From contig NZ_KE159721.1 of assembly GCF_000403455.2 (NCBI RefSeq), positions 54,051 through 118,050 of the forward strand: DNA of 64,000 nucleotides, in the 5' to 3' direction. Source of the stretch: Dorea sp. 5-2 (GTDB taxonomy: Bacteria > Bacillota > Clostridia > Lachnospirales > Lachnospiraceae). The notes under the pieces are model-generated. The model was not told where the DNA came from. It saw only the letters and a list, made by a program, of their open reading frames with translations, and did not search any database. Shown here piece by piece: positions 7,299-16,158 of the stretch (within the stretch, counting starts at the first letter, position 1; each line of letters opens with the position of its first letter). Made by a program: the position numbers and the translations under genes.

Positions 7299-8763
7299 AA
7301 ACCTAAACTCCCGATAAATTATACACATAATCTAGTATAAAAGTGTTGAGAACCCGCATAAATACTGATGTTTTTTACTTTTTTCTATTTACAAATCTGT
7401 GTATAAATTATATAATATAATTATATATTATACACAGGAAAGAGGATTGTAGTATGGCATCATATGTTTATGTTAAAAACCCCAACGGAACCACTTATGT
7501 ATACGAGAATGAATCTTATTGGGATAAAACGGAGCAAAAAACAAAGCACCATCGTAAATGTGTTGGCAAGCTGCATCCTGAAACAAATGTAATCATTCCA
7601 ACCAGAAAAAAATCTGTTGCCACTAACAAAGCGGATCCACAAACAGAACATTGCCGCGTGTCTACAATCGGGCCGGCGTTGCTTCTTGATAAAGCTGCTC
7701 GCGAAACAGGGCTTGTCAAAATCTTACGCTCCTCTTTTCCAGAAGATTGGGAGCGTATCCTTACCTGTGCTTATTATCTTGCCAGTGAAGGAAATGCGCT
7801 TTGCCATGTAGAACAATGGTCTGCCTATAACCAACATCCATACCAGTCTAAACTTGCAGACCAGCGTGTCAGCGAACTACTAAGTCGTATCACCTCTTCA
7901 CTGCAACAGGATTTTTTCGGGAAATGGATTGCGGCCAAACACAATAAAGGGTATTTTGCCCTTGATATAACAAGTATTTCGTCCTACAGTGAGTTTATTG
8001 ACTATATTCGCTGGGGATATAATCGGGATGGTGAGGATCTTCCCCATGTCAACCTCCTGATGTTGACCAGTGAAGAATCCCATCTGCCTATATACTATAG
8101 GATACTTTCAGGAAGTATCAAAGATGTATCTACAATAGATGAAAGTCTTGCCAACTTAAAGCTTTTGGGATCACGTTCTGTTCATCTGGTCATGGATAAG
8201 GGGTTTTTTAGTGAGGCAAATATCAATGCGCTATATAACAGCCATTATCGTTTTAGCGTTGGCATTCCATTTACTGCTTCTATCGCTACAAACGCAGTAG
8301 AGGAAAACCGGACAGGAATGGATTCCCATAAAAATTTTATCAGTATTGGTGAGGATGACCTTTACGCGGTAACAAAATGTACGAAGTGGAATGGGCACAG
8401 ATGTTATATCCATACGTATTATGATAGTCTGAAGGCGGAATTGGAACACAAAAAATTTACGCATAAGCTGCTCCAGTGCTATGACGAGTTGGTAAACTGT
8501 AAGGAGAAATCTGAAAACCAGGCATTTTATAACAACTATTTCATTGTCAAAGACCTTCCGAAACGTGGACGGAAGGTAGAGTATAATGAAGGGGCAATCA
8601 GCAAACATAAGCAGAATAGTATTGGCTGGTTTGTAATGATAAGCAATAAAACCAAAGATGCTGCCGAGGCATTGCGGGCATATCGCCAAAAGGATGCTGT
8701 CGAAAAAGGTTTTGACGATCTCAAAAACGATCTGGATATGAAACGTTTGAGGATTCACTCAAA
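7299..8763 (+). mobile_element. IS1634-family element, first copy, 3'-truncated
   Basis: It starts with the left inverted repeat AAACCTAAACTCCCGATAAA and stops inside the transposase gene at the duplication joint, lacking the last 78 codons of the transposase and the right inverted repeat. It has its own promoter region and ribosome binding site (GGAAAGAGG) but no right end, so it is immobile alone. Confidence 0.88.
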
Positions 8764-8773
8764 TAGTAGTTAA
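7454..8773 (+). pseudogene. Truncated IS1634-family transposase
   Basis: The reading frame equals the first 435 residues of the intact copy at 8928-10469, then runs through the duplication joint and stops two codons later (HSNSS). The DDE core is retained, including DITSISS, VMDKGFFSE and the C-terminal QKDAVEKGFDDLK, but the last 78 residues are lost. If expressed it could interfere with the full-length transposase; that is inference. Confidence 0.88.
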
Positions 8774-10500
8774 AACCTAAACTCCCGATAAATTATACAC
8801 ATAATCTAGTATAAAAGTGTTGAGAACCCGCATAAATACTGATGTTTTTTACTTTTTTCTATTTACAAATCTGTGTATAAATTATATAATATAATTATAT
8901 ATTATACACAGGAAAGAGGATTGTAGTATGGCATCATATGTTTATGTTAAAAACCCCAACGGAACCACTTATGTATACGAGAATGAATCTTATTGGGATA
9001 AAACGGAGCAAAAAACAAAGCACCATCGTAAATGTGTTGGCAAGCTGCATCCTGAAACAAATGTAATCATTCCAACCAGAAAAAAATCTGTTGCCACTAA
9101 CAAAGCGGATCCACAAACAGAACATTGCCGCGTGTCTACAATCGGGCCGGCGTTGCTTCTTGATAAAGCTGTTCGCGAAACAGGGCTTGTCAAAATCTTA
9201 CGCTCCTCTTTTCCAGAAGATTGGGAGCGTATCCTTACCTGTGCTTATTATCTTGCCAGTGAAGGAAATGCGCTTTGCCATGTAGAACAATGGTCTGCCT
9301 ATAACCAACATCCATACCAGTCTAAACTTGCAGACCAGCGTGTCAGCGAACTACTAAGTCGTATCACCTCTTCACTGCAACAGGATTTTTTCGGGAAATG
9401 GATTGCGGCCAAACACAATAAAGGGTATTTTGCCCTTGATATAACAAGTATTTCGTCCTACAGTGAGTTTATTGACTATATTCGCTGGGGATATAATCGG
9501 GATGGTGAGGATCTTCCCTATGTCAACCTCCTGATGTTGACCAGTGAAGAATCCCATCTGCCTATATACTATAGGATACTTTCAGGAAGTATCAAAGATG
9601 TATCTACAATAGATGAAAGTCTTGCCAACTTAAAGCTTTTGGGATCACGTTCTGTTCATCTGGTCATGGATAAGGGGTTTTTTAGTGAGGCAAATATCAA
9701 TGCGCTATATAACAGCCATTATCGTTTTAGCGTTGGCATTCCATTTACTGCTTCTATCGCTACAAACGCAGTAGAGGAAAACCGGACAGGAATGGATTCC
9801 CATAAAAATTTTATCAGTATTGGTGAGGATGACCTTTACGCGGTAACAAAATGTACGAAGTGGAATGGGCACAGATGTTATATCCATACGTATTATGATA
9901 GTCTGAAGGCGGAATTGGAACACAAAAAATTTACGCATAAGCTGCTCCAGTGCTATGACGAGTTGGTAAACTGTAAGGAGAAATCTGAAAACCAGGCATT
10001 TTATAACAACTATTTCATTGTCAAAGACCTTCCGAAACGTGGACGGAAGGTAGAGTATAATGAAGGGGCAATCAGCAAACATAAGCAGAATAGTATTGGC
10101 TGGTTTGTAATGATAAGCAATAAAACCAAAGATGCTGCCGAGGCATTGCGGGCATATCGCCAAAAGGATGCTGTCGAAAAAGGTTTTGACGATCTCAAAA
10201 ACGATCTGGATATGAAACGTTTGAGGATTCACTCAAACGCAACCATGGAGGGACGTATATTTATCCAGTTTATTGCGCTTGTCCTGACTACCTATCTGAA
10301 AAATGTTATGGAAGAACACGGATGGACACGCAATCATAACCTTCAAGAAATCTTTAGTGAAATGAAATCTCTAAAACAAGTATCCATTGAAGGTAAACGT
10401 AAAAAGCTTGTAACAACACCGACCAAACGTCAACGGGAGATTATTGAGTTATACCAGGTCACCGTATGACCTGTGTATAATTCAACGGGATTTTAGGTTT
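8773..10500 (+). mobile_element. IS1634-family element, second copy, complete
   Basis: The left inverted repeat AAACCTAAACTCCCGATAAA starting at 8773 matches the right end, whose reverse complement reads AAACCTAAAATCCCGTTGAA, over 29 bases with three mismatches. The element encodes one intact transposase. The right flank GTTA (10501-10504) equals the GTTA before the first copy (7295-7298), the footprint of the original single insertion. Confidence 0.92.
8928..10469 (+). CDS. IS1634-family transposase, full length
   Basis: A 513-residue DDE transposase of the IS4-like superfamily. The first acidic residue lies in FALDITSISSYSE, the second in LVMDKGFFSE (both before residue 260), and the YREK-like region is RAYRQKDAVEKGFDDLK. 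The C-terminus FIALVLTTYLKNVM is the conserved hydrophobic helix. Start ATG follows GGAAAGAGG. The promoter region is AT-rich with palindromic TATAATATAATTATATTATA-like sequence just upstream, probably a self-complementary regulatory region. The frame is intact, so the element could be active. Confidence 0.93.
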   Translation: MASYVYVKNPNGTTYVYENESYWDKTEQKTKHHRKCVGKLHPETNVIIPTRKKSVATNKADPQTEHCRVSTIGPALLLDKAVRETGLVKILRSSFPEDWERILTCAYYLASEGNALCHVEQWSAYNQHPYQSKLADQRVSELLSRITSSLQQDFFGKWIAAKHNKGYFALDITSISSYSEFIDYIRWGYNRDGEDLPYVNLLMLTSEESHLPIYYRILSGSIKDVSTIDESLANLKLLGSRSVHLVMDKGFFSEANINALYNSHYRFSVGIPFTASIATNAVEENRTGMDSHKNFISIGEDDLYAVTKCTKWNGHRCYIHTYYDSLKAELEHKKFTHKLLQCYDELVNCKEKSENQAFYNNYFIVKDLPKRGRKVEYNEGAISKHKQNSIGWFVMISNKTKDAAEALRAYRQKDAVEKGFDDLKNDLDMKRLRIHSNATMEGRIFIQFIALVLTTYLKNVMEEHGWTRNHNLQEIFSEMKSLKQVSIEGKRKKLVTTPTKRQREIIELYQVTV

Positions 10501-10503
10501 GTT

Positions 10504-11214
10504 ATGAGTGGGGTTATTATCAGAGAAACGAATTATCCGGCAATTCAAAGTGAAATGGAGGCATTGAAGCGGAAAGTCTGGAATAATACTGCGGGATGTG
10601 AAAATTATATTTTGCATGAAAAAGATGTAAGTTTTGCGAATTTTCCTTTAAATTCAAGCAAATTATCGGCTGTGGCAAGCTGTTATCATATTTTTATGGA
10701 TACAAAAAAAGTGCAGTTGCTGTATAACGAGCTTTCAAAACTGTTTAAAAAGTCTGATTTATATACAATAGGGGTATGTCTGGATAAGAGTGTTTTGTTT
10801 GCCCGCTATGGAGAAAAAAATCTGAATAATCAGCTAACAATAGCAATACAGTTATTGATTGAACATTATTGCCAGTTTTTGATCATGAACCATGCGGCAG
10901 GTGATATTTGCTATGAAGCGATGCAGCCTGAACAGAATACAAAAATTCAGCAAAGGCTGTATGAACTGAAGGCATTGGGCAGTATGTATTATTCACCAAA
11001 GACGATACAGGATTGTATCAGGGAAATACATTTTGTAAAAAAATCTGAAAATATGATAGGATTGCAGTTGGCGGATTTTGTGCCGAATACATTGGGACGG
11101 TATGTTGCCGGAATGAAACCCAAAAATAAGAATTTTGCTAAAATTGTAAGAAAGAAGCTATATGATGGCTGTCAGGACAAGACCTATCGCTTTGGATTTA
11201 AGGTACTGTCCTAA
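10504..11214 (+). pseudogene. DUF3800-type protein gene separated from its start by IS1634
   Basis: The 236 codons from ATGAGTGGGGTTATT are the body of the interrupted gene. Typical DUF3800 elements are MSGVIIRETN at the start, ILHEKDV, and a late MIGLQLADFVPNTLGRYV. DUF3800 proteins are predicted RNase H-like metal-dependent enzymes; the usual N-terminal DESG is not seen even in the reconstructed frame, so the gene may already have been defective. The open frame runs back into the IS right end (10444), which could supply a new start; no strong binding site is visible at either. Confidence 0.72.
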
Positions 11215-11254
11215 AAACAGAGATTGAGATTAGGCGTTTTTTCGTTTTCGAGTG

Positions 11255-11282
11255 TTGACTTTTCGATAAAATTGGATATAAT
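11255..11282 (+). promoter_or_regulatory. Promoter of the structured RNA
   Basis: TTGACT (11255-11260) and TATAAT (11277-11282) with a 16-base spacer. Predicted transcription would start near 11289, at the base of the first stem of the RNA described next. Confidence 0.7.
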
Positions 11283-11286
11283 ATAG

Positions 11287-11435
11287 TTAATGGGATTGTG
11301 GTTGTGAGGCGCTAATGAATTTTAGTCAGCCATTTATGAAACAGGTTCTTTGGAGCTTGCGTAGTAGTAAGCAGCCAGTCGAACCCATTAAGAAAGATTT
11401 AACAGAGTCTTGACAGAAGTGTTGAGGCTCTTTTT
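11287..11435 (+). ncRNA. Candidate free-standing structured small RNA of about 150 nt
   Basis: The segment lies between its own promoter and its own terminator and contains no convincing reading frame. A closing helix pairs TTAATGGG (11287-11294) with CCCATTAA (11384-11391). Inside are a hairpin GGC-GCTAA/TTAG-TCA-GCC (about 11308-11331) and GCTTGC/GTAAGC (about 11355-11372), giving a multi-branch fold. I do not recognise it as 6S, SRP, tmRNA or a common riboswitch. It may be a regulatory or antisense RNA of the neighbouring mobilisable element; function unknown. Confidence 0.6.
11404..11435 (+). terminator. Terminator of the structured RNA
   Basis: GAGTCTTGACA (11405-11415) pairs with TGTTGAGGCTC (11420-11430) over 11 base pairs including G-U pairs, with a GAAG loop, followed by TTTTT. 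A classical intrinsic terminator. Confidence 0.8.
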
Positions 11436-11505
11436 CTTCGAAAAAATTTTTTGATTTTTAATGTAGGAATGAATAAGTGAGTGGGATTCCGCCGCCTTCG
11501 GCATT

Positions 11506-11645
11506 GTGGGCAATGTGTATAACTCCCCGTCTTATGGAGCTGTGGGCAACACTGTTTGCAGGATGTGGGAAAGCTGCTCTTTGCTTTTCTATATGCTGTG
11601 AATGGTGTTGTCCATAGCGGAATGGGGAGTTATGCATATTTCCAC
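11506..11645. repeat. Imperfect long inverted repeat (possible oriT or replication site)
   Basis: The left arm (11506-11552) contains TGTGTATAACTCCCC and GTGGGCAACAC. The right arm (11605-11645) contains GTGTTGTCCATAGC and GGGGAGTTATGCATA, an imperfect reverse complement of about 45 bases. TGTGGGCAA occurs twice and TGTGTATAA once, close to DnaA boxes in reverse orientation. It lies just downstream of the relaxase remnant, so an origin-type role in a mobilisable element is plausible but unproven. Confidence 0.5.
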
Positions 11646-11684
11646 GATGCTTTTTTGCTTTTAAAGCCCTTTTCAGACAGGGAA

Positions 11685-12673
11685 TTACCGGGAAGGGTTA
11701 TTATCCCGGTCTGGCTGTTCCTGTGCCTTATTAGGTGGCTCTGTGCGTCCTAAATACTGGTTCAGGTTCTCCAGTTTCCGGTTCAGCGATTTCAGCTCTT
11801 TTTCACAGTTTTTGTATGTGGTGGTCAGTTCTTTTTTCTGTGCGGTCAGTTCCTGATACTCCGCTTTCAGCTTGTCGATGTTCAAGCCTTTTAAGGGGAT
11901 GCCCGCCTGCTCCAGCATACGCCTTGCGCCGCCATAAAGGATGATCTGGCTCTCATGCTTACGGAAATAAGCGTCAGGGTTTTTGGACTTCTTATAGGCG
12001 GTATGATACGCTTTATTTGCCTTGTACTGCTCCGCATATTTGATGATTTCCGCAAGGTCTTTGATGCGGTTCTCCAGTTTGCGGACAGTCTGCTTTGCTT
12101 CCTTCCTGGTGGCGGCAGTGGTGGCGATTTTCTGTTCCAGTTCTTTTATAGAGCCAGCTTCATTATATGCCTGTGCCGAAATCTTTAAATTCTCTACCGC
12201 CGCCCACCTCTGCAGCCCCGGACTGTTCTGGAATTTCTCATCAGAGGTGTCAATCAATCTCTTATTTGCGTAATCCCTTTTCGGGATAACTGCCTTCCGT
12301 TCCCGTTTCAGTTCAATCCGTTCTTTGATGCGCAGAAAATGATATGGTTATGGACGTGACCTTTATCAATATGTGTGGTAACAACATAAGAATATTTCCC
12401 CTCTAAAACCTTATTCGCAAGCGCCTTCCCGATCTGGTGCGCTTCATCAAAACTGACCTCACCGGGAGCGAAAGCCTGTATCAGATGATAGGCTTTATTG
12501 GGGCTGTTTTCCCGGCAGTGGTCTAAGGTATATTTGAAGTCAATCGCTGCGGTTTCCGGCGCACAGGCGTAGGAAGAAATGTAGATGCTTTCATCTGTCT
12601 TGTCCGGGTTGCATATGTAGGCTACCGCTTTATCAACGGTTGCTGTGATAGCATGGATTTTTGTGTATGCCAT
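11685..12673 (-). pseudogene. mobA: Mobilisation relaxase (MobA/MobP type) with internal deletion
   Basis: The N-terminal 121 codons (12308-12673) start MAYTKIHAITATVDKAVAY and contain the catalytic three-histidine motif THIDKGHVHNHIIF. The reading then jumps, out of frame, to the C-terminal coiled-coil half (11685 to about 12335: NSPGLQRWAAVENLKISAQA onward). Intact relatives have roughly 150-200 residues between these parts, so an internal deletion plus frame change has inactivated the protein. mobC lies directly upstream and overlaps it. Confidence 0.85.
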
Positions 12674-12960
12674 ACCTGTTTCATCAACTCCTTTACTTCG
12701 TCCATATCTTCCTGATAGACGTGGTTTGTGCTGTTAATCCTCTTTGCAATCTGGTTCAGGCTAGAGCTGATCCGCCCCAGCTCCGTATTGTATTCCCGCA
12801 AAAAACTGTAATCCACATCATAAACATATCCGTATAGAATCAGCTTCCGGATAAAAGCCGATTTGCTTTTCATGCCGGACAGCTTAAACTTCTCGTCAAG
12901 GATATACTGCTCCTTGTCATCTAAGTGAAATTCATTCCGGTTGATGCGTGTCCTGTTTGC
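12622..12960 (-). CDS. mobC: MobC-like relaxosome accessory protein
   Basis: A 112-residue protein, starting MANRTRINRNEFHLDDKEQY after AAAGGACG. The N-terminal ribbon-helix-helix (KSKSAFIRKLILYGYV) and the C-terminal LGRISSSLNQIAKRINSTN match plasmid mobilisation MobC proteins, which help the relaxase open oriT. It overlaps the relaxase start by 52 bases, longer than usual, and its last codons may be a frame extension. It appears intact although its partner is broken. Confidence 0.85.
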   Translation of the reverse strand, partial: ANRTRINRNEFHLDDKEQYILDEKFKLSGMKSKSAFIRKLILYGYVYDVDYSFLREYNTELGRISSSLNQIAKRINSTNHVYQEDMDEVKELMKQVWHTQKSMLSQQPLIKR

Positions 12961-12999
12961 CATTTCTGCATCGTCCTTTCTAAATTTGGGCATAAAAAA

Positions 13000-13215
13000 A
13001 CTGCTGTAACTTGTCTGGTTTACAACAGTCTGGTTTTGTGTCTGCTCAGTTGTTTTGGATAAACTTAACCATATGTTATTGTAGCAAATCTGCGAGGGAA
13101 GGTCAAGGACTGGCAGAGAAAAAACGGAAAGAAACCAAAGAGGGTTAGGGACACTTCCCTATGGAAATTTCATCAAACGGACGGTAGGACGGAATGATGA
13201 ATTTCGCCCGTGTGT
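13000..13215. other. Candidate oriT region upstream of mobC
   Basis: Intergenic DNA upstream of mobC contains two strong hairpins: ACTGCTGTAA/TTACAACAGT (13000-13029, one mismatch) and GAAATTTCATCA/TGATGAATTTC (13164-13205, one bulge). Between them lies GGTTAGGGACACTTCCC. Position upstream of mobC-relaxase and paired inverted repeats are the normal layout of MOBP-type oriT. No nick site was identified with certainty. Confidence 0.45.
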
Positions 13216-13368
13216 CCGGACATGGGCAGTGCTTGCTATTCTTGTCTTTCGACACTCTCGGAGGATGTGTCGGTACTTAACCAGTATCATAAAATAAAAT
13301 TGTTTTATAGTTCCAAATGTTTAAAACTTTTGCTTGAATTTTTAATGTGGATGATGTAAAATAGCAAT

Positions 13369-13662
13369 ATGAATTTGGAACAGATATATTCAGAGGACGA
13401 GATACGAGTACAAATTTTTAAAGCCTTGGCAGATAAAACACGTTTGGATATTATAAGGATTCTTAGAAACAGGGGTGAAGAAATGAACTGCGGTGAGATT
13501 GGAGAATATATTGATATTCCCAAGTCAACAGCATCGTATCATTTTAAGACGTTAAGGGAAGCAGGTCTGACCGCAACAAGAAAAGAATCATTGAACAAAT
13601 ATGTATCGTTAAGGCTGGATATGTTTGATAAGTATCTACCGGGATTTCTTGACACTCTTTGA
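13369..13662 (+). CDS. ArsR-family transcriptional regulator
   Basis: A 97-residue winged HTH: FKALADKTRLDIIRILRNRG, then a recognition helix in IDIPKSTASYHFKTLREAGL and a wing. No CxC metal site is seen, so it is probably a non-metal sensor. Its last codons form the left arm of a terminator, and a palindromic site with the same TATAGTTC core lies before both this gene and the following amidohydrolase, suggesting that it represses both. Confidence 0.9.
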   Translation: MNLEQIYSEDEIRVQIFKALADKTRLDIIRILRNRGEEMNCGEIGEYIDIPKSTASYHFKTLREAGLTATRKESLNKYVSLRLDMFDKYLPGFLDTL

Positions 13663-13686
13663 AAGATATGTGTCAAGAAATTTTTT
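13645..13686 (+). terminator. Terminator overlapping the arsR stop
   Basis: TTTCTTGACAC (13645-13655), inside the last arsR codons, pairs perfectly with GTGTCAAGAAA (13670-13680), followed by TTTTTT. It separates arsR from the next gene, so the amidohydrolase needs its own promoter or read-through. Confidence 0.8.
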
Positions 13687-13726
13687 GAACTATAGTTCTA
13701 TAATTCCAAAACTATAAAATAAAATT
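13687..13726 (+). promoter_or_regulatory. Probable ArsR operator upstream of the amidohydrolase
   Basis: GAACTATAGTTC (13687-13698) is a perfect 12-base palindrome, followed by CTATAATTCCAAAACTAT. The sequence ATAAAATAAAATT occurs here (13714-13726) and before arsR (13289-13301), and TATAGTTC also occurs before arsR (13306-13313). Shared elements suggest common control by the ArsR protein. Confidence 0.6.
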
Positions 13727-13740
13727 AGGAGGAATATAAA

Positions 13741-14538
13741 ATGATCATTGATAGTCATGAGCATCTAATGCTGCCCATAGAAATGCAAATTGAAAAACTG
13801 AATCAGGCGGGAGTGGATAAAGCTATATTATTTTCGACTGTACCGCACCCGGAGCAAGCAAAAAATCTGACAGAGATGCGAGGAGAAATGAACATACTAT
13901 ATAAAGTATTGGCTGGTGAAAATAATAAAGAAACAAATAGAGAAAGAATGATAAAAAATAATAATGAGCTAGCTATGCAGATGAAAAAATATCCTGAAAG
14001 ATTTTTCGGTTTTGGTGCAGTGCCTTTGGGTATGAGCGAACCAGAAACTTCTTCATGGATAGAAGAGAATATATTGTCTAATGAATTTAAAGGTATTGGA
14101 GAATTTACTCCCGGTTCTGATGAACAGATTAGGCAGCTTGAAGTAATTTTTCAAGCAGTAAATAATTTTAGTAATTTACCAATATGGGTTCATACATTTA
14201 ATCCTGTCACTATATCAGGCATACACATTTTAATGGAACTTTGTGAAAAATATCCCTCAGTGCCAGTGATTTTTGGACATATGGGTGGATCGAATTGGAT
14301 AGATGTGATAGATTTTGCAAAAAGCCATAAATACGTGTACTTAGATCTTTCCGCAGCATTTGCTTCAATTGCAACTAGAATAGCTATTTCTGAGTTGCCG
14401 GAAAGATGTCTTTACAGTTCGGATGCACCGTATGGAGAGCCTTATTTGTACAGGCAACTAATAGAATTTGTTAGTCCTTCACAGGAGGTTGCCAATATGG
14501 TATTGGGAAATAATATATTGCAATTATTGAGTAAATGA
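13741..14538 (+). CDS. Amidohydrolase-family (amidohydrolase 2) metal-dependent hydrolase
   Basis: A 265-residue TIM-barrel protein. DSHEH (residues 4-8) is the HxH metal motif, WVHT and IFGHMGG supply further metal and active-site histidines, and YSSDAPYGEP holds the late catalytic aspartate. KGIGEFTPGS fits the strand-5 region. The family includes decarboxylases and lactonases; the substrate cannot be deduced. AGGAGGAATATAAA is an excellent binding site. Regulated, by inference, by the ArsR protein upstream. Confidence 0.88.
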   Translation: MIIDSHEHLMLPIEMQIEKLNQAGVDKAILFSTVPHPEQAKNLTEMRGEMNILYKVLAGENNKETNRERMIKNNNELAMQMKKYPERFFGFGAVPLGMSEPETSSWIEENILSNEFKGIGEFTPGSDEQIRQLEVIFQAVNNFSNLPIWVHTFNPVTISGIHILMELCEKYPSVPVIFGHMGGSNWIDVIDFAKSHKYVYLDLSAAFASIATRIAISELPERCLYSSDAPYGEPYLYRQLIEFVSPSQEVANMVLGNNILQLLSK

Positions 14539-14553
14539 AATTAAGGAAAGCTG

Positions 14554-14997
14554 GTGTTTGTGATGGGCAAAGTAATGATTTTATCTTTTACAGATGATGA
14601 GGAAGATATTTATAAGCGGATATTGCAAATCATAAACGGCAGTAAAAATTTTGAACAATGCAGAACTTTTCAGAATATAAAACTAATTCAAGCTGGAAAA
14701 TTATGGATAGATTATATGCAAAGAAATGTTTGTGTTAATAACATTGAAATTGAACTTACCTATATTGAATTTGAAATTTTATATCTATTAGCTGGCAATC
14801 CCGGTAGGGTGTTTAGAAAAGAGCAGATATACGATATTGTTTGGAATGAAGCATATGCTGGTGATTACAATATCGTTGTGAGTCATATCCATAATATAAG
14901 AGAAAAGATAGAGGATAACCCAAGCAAACCGATTTACATACAGACGGTTTGGGGCGTAGGCTATCGGTTCAATAAAAATCTAAACAGTGGTTTGTAA
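14554..14997 (+). CDS. Winged-helix (OmpR/PhoB-type) DNA-binding protein without a classical receiver
   Basis: The C-terminal 100 residues are a trans_reg_C domain: ELTYIEFEILYLLAGNPGRV, FRKEQIYDIVW, VVSHIHNIREKIE and VWGVGYRF. The N-terminal 50 residues begin MILSFTDDEEDIYKRI and are too short for a receiver domain with a phospho-acceptor. It looks like the stand-alone winged-helix proteins common in Clostridia that control adjacent genes. Starts at GTG 14554 or ATG 14563 are both possible; AAGGAAAG precedes the former. Confidence 0.8.
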   Translation: MFVMGKVMILSFTDDEEDIYKRILQIINGSKNFEQCRTFQNIKLIQAGKLWIDYMQRNVCVNNIEIELTYIEFEILYLLAGNPGRVFRKEQIYDIVWNEAYAGDYNIVVSHIHNIREKIEDNPSKPIYIQTVWGVGYRFNKNLNSGL

Positions 14998-15052
14998 TGT
15001 AAATATTGCAGACTGCTGTTTGGTGGTTGGAAGATAGTTTATGAATTATAGC

Positions 15053-15091
15053 TACCTTTTTGGTAAGTATATACCTGAAAAGTGCGTACTT
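15053..15091 (+). promoter_or_regulatory. HxlR-type operator region
   Basis: TACCTTTTTGGTA (15053-15065) and AAGTA...GTACTT (15065-15091) form overlapping dyads in the pattern found before HxlR-regulated genes of Firmicutes. A broken HxlR gene lies at 15937-16158, so this may be the surviving operator of a decayed regulator-target pair. Confidence 0.5.
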
Positions 15092-15146
15092 GTCTTATCT
15101 GTGATGAAATGCTATTTTTATCTCAAATAATGGGAAAGGATATGGA

Positions 15147-15829
15147 ATGATGAAAAATATAGAAATCGGTTCAATCCGTCCGCCGTCAGAAAGTGAAAGT
15201 CTGCTTGTCCGGGTAACGAGAGGATGCCATTGGAATAAGTGTTATTTTTGCGGACTATACAAATCTATGAATTTCTCCATGCGTCCGATAGAAGATACCA
15301 TACAGGATATTAAGGAACACGCAGCATTATATCAAGGGAGAAAATTCAAATCCTGTTTTTACAGGATGGGGATGCGCTGGTATTAAAAACGGATTATCTG
15401 CTTCGTATTCTGGACGCACTAAATAAGTATTTTCCTGATTTGGAGCATATAACCTCCTATGCTCGTGCTGACAGTATCACACGAAAAAGTTCGGCAGAAT
15501 TACAGGAGCTTTGACAAGCGGGACTAAATCATTTGTACTGTGGTATGGAAACCGGATCGGATAAGATATTACAGCTTATCAACAAAGGCTTCCATGCAGA
15601 TACTGTTGTGGAAAGCGGGTGTATGGCAAAAGACGCTGGCATGATTTTATCAGAGTTTATATTGCTTGGGATTGGTGGAAAAGAGCTTTCAAAAGAAAAT
15701 GCAATCCAGACAGCGAAAGCACTTAATGTGATTCAGCCGGATTTTATTCGTGTCCATGCAACGGGAATAAAAATGTATGGAGCAGATTTTACAGAAAAAT
15801 CCGCAGGTGGATTTTACCAGACTTTGTAA
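15147..15829 (+). pseudogene. Decayed radical SAM protein
   Basis: The start contains the unusual cluster motif CHWNKCYFCGLY (C-x4-C-x2-C), as in a YgiQ/HemN-like subgroup. The frame breaks near 15357; the continuation in another frame begins FLQDGDALVLKTDYLLRIL. A TGA interrupts QEL*QAGLNHLYCGMETGSD near 15513, and the reading ends early at about residue 225. At least one frameshift and one nonsense change are present, so the gene is dead. It lies behind the HxlR-type operator. Confidence 0.85.
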
Positions 15830-15863
15830 TTATGTCAGGCAATCACAGATTTAGGATAATAAG

Positions 15864-15910
15864 AGAACCCGCATAGCTGTTTCAAGTTTTTGCTGTGCAG
15901 GTTCTTTTTT
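15864..15910 (+). terminator. Intrinsic terminator
   Basis: AGAACCCGCATAGC (15864-15877) pairs with GCTGTGCAGGTTCT (15892-15905) with two G-U type pairs and is followed by TTTTTT. It ends the radical SAM remnant transcript. Confidence 0.8.
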
Positions 15911-15936
15911 GCCATAAGGATAGTCGATAAAAATAA

Positions 15937-16158
15937 TTATTTTTTGCTTTGGGAAGGGCAGCATACGGGCTGAATGTCCAATCCGTCCAAATATGATGTT
16001 CCCCAATCGCACATGGCGTTCAGTACGGGTATGATGCTTTTTCCAAAGGCAGTAAGAGGGTAGATTGTTTTAGGCGGTTTTTCAGGAATCACTTCTCTGT
16101 TTATCATGCCGCAATCTTCTAAATCATGGAGCTGACCGGAGAGCATTTTATTTTTCAT
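15937..16158 (-). pseudogene. HxlR-family regulator lacking its N-terminus
   Basis: The frame gives MLSGQLHDLEDCGMINREV and PPKTIYPLTAFGKSIIPVL, the C-terminal half of the HxlR/MarR-like winged helix. The usual first 35-40 residues, with the conserved cysteine, are missing because the sequence changes abruptly into the end of the lipoprotein gene. Probably a deletion product. Confidence 0.8.

Larger units (their letters stand above)
7290..10237. repeat. Partial tandem duplication (2 x 1474 bp) of an IS1634 copy and its flank
   Basis: Bases 7290-8763 recur as 8764-10237 with only two base differences that I could find, both seen as amino-acid changes (Ala/Val and His/Tyr) in the transposase. 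The second unit begins with the same host bases (TAGTAGTTA) that flank the first copy, so this is a duplication of host flank plus truncated element, not two independent insertions. The joint shows one base of microhomology (A). Confidence 0.9.

Noticed and set aside
7290..10500. Two independent IS1634 insertions side by side
   Set aside because: The first copy lacks its right end and the repeat includes identical host flank, which fits duplication instead.
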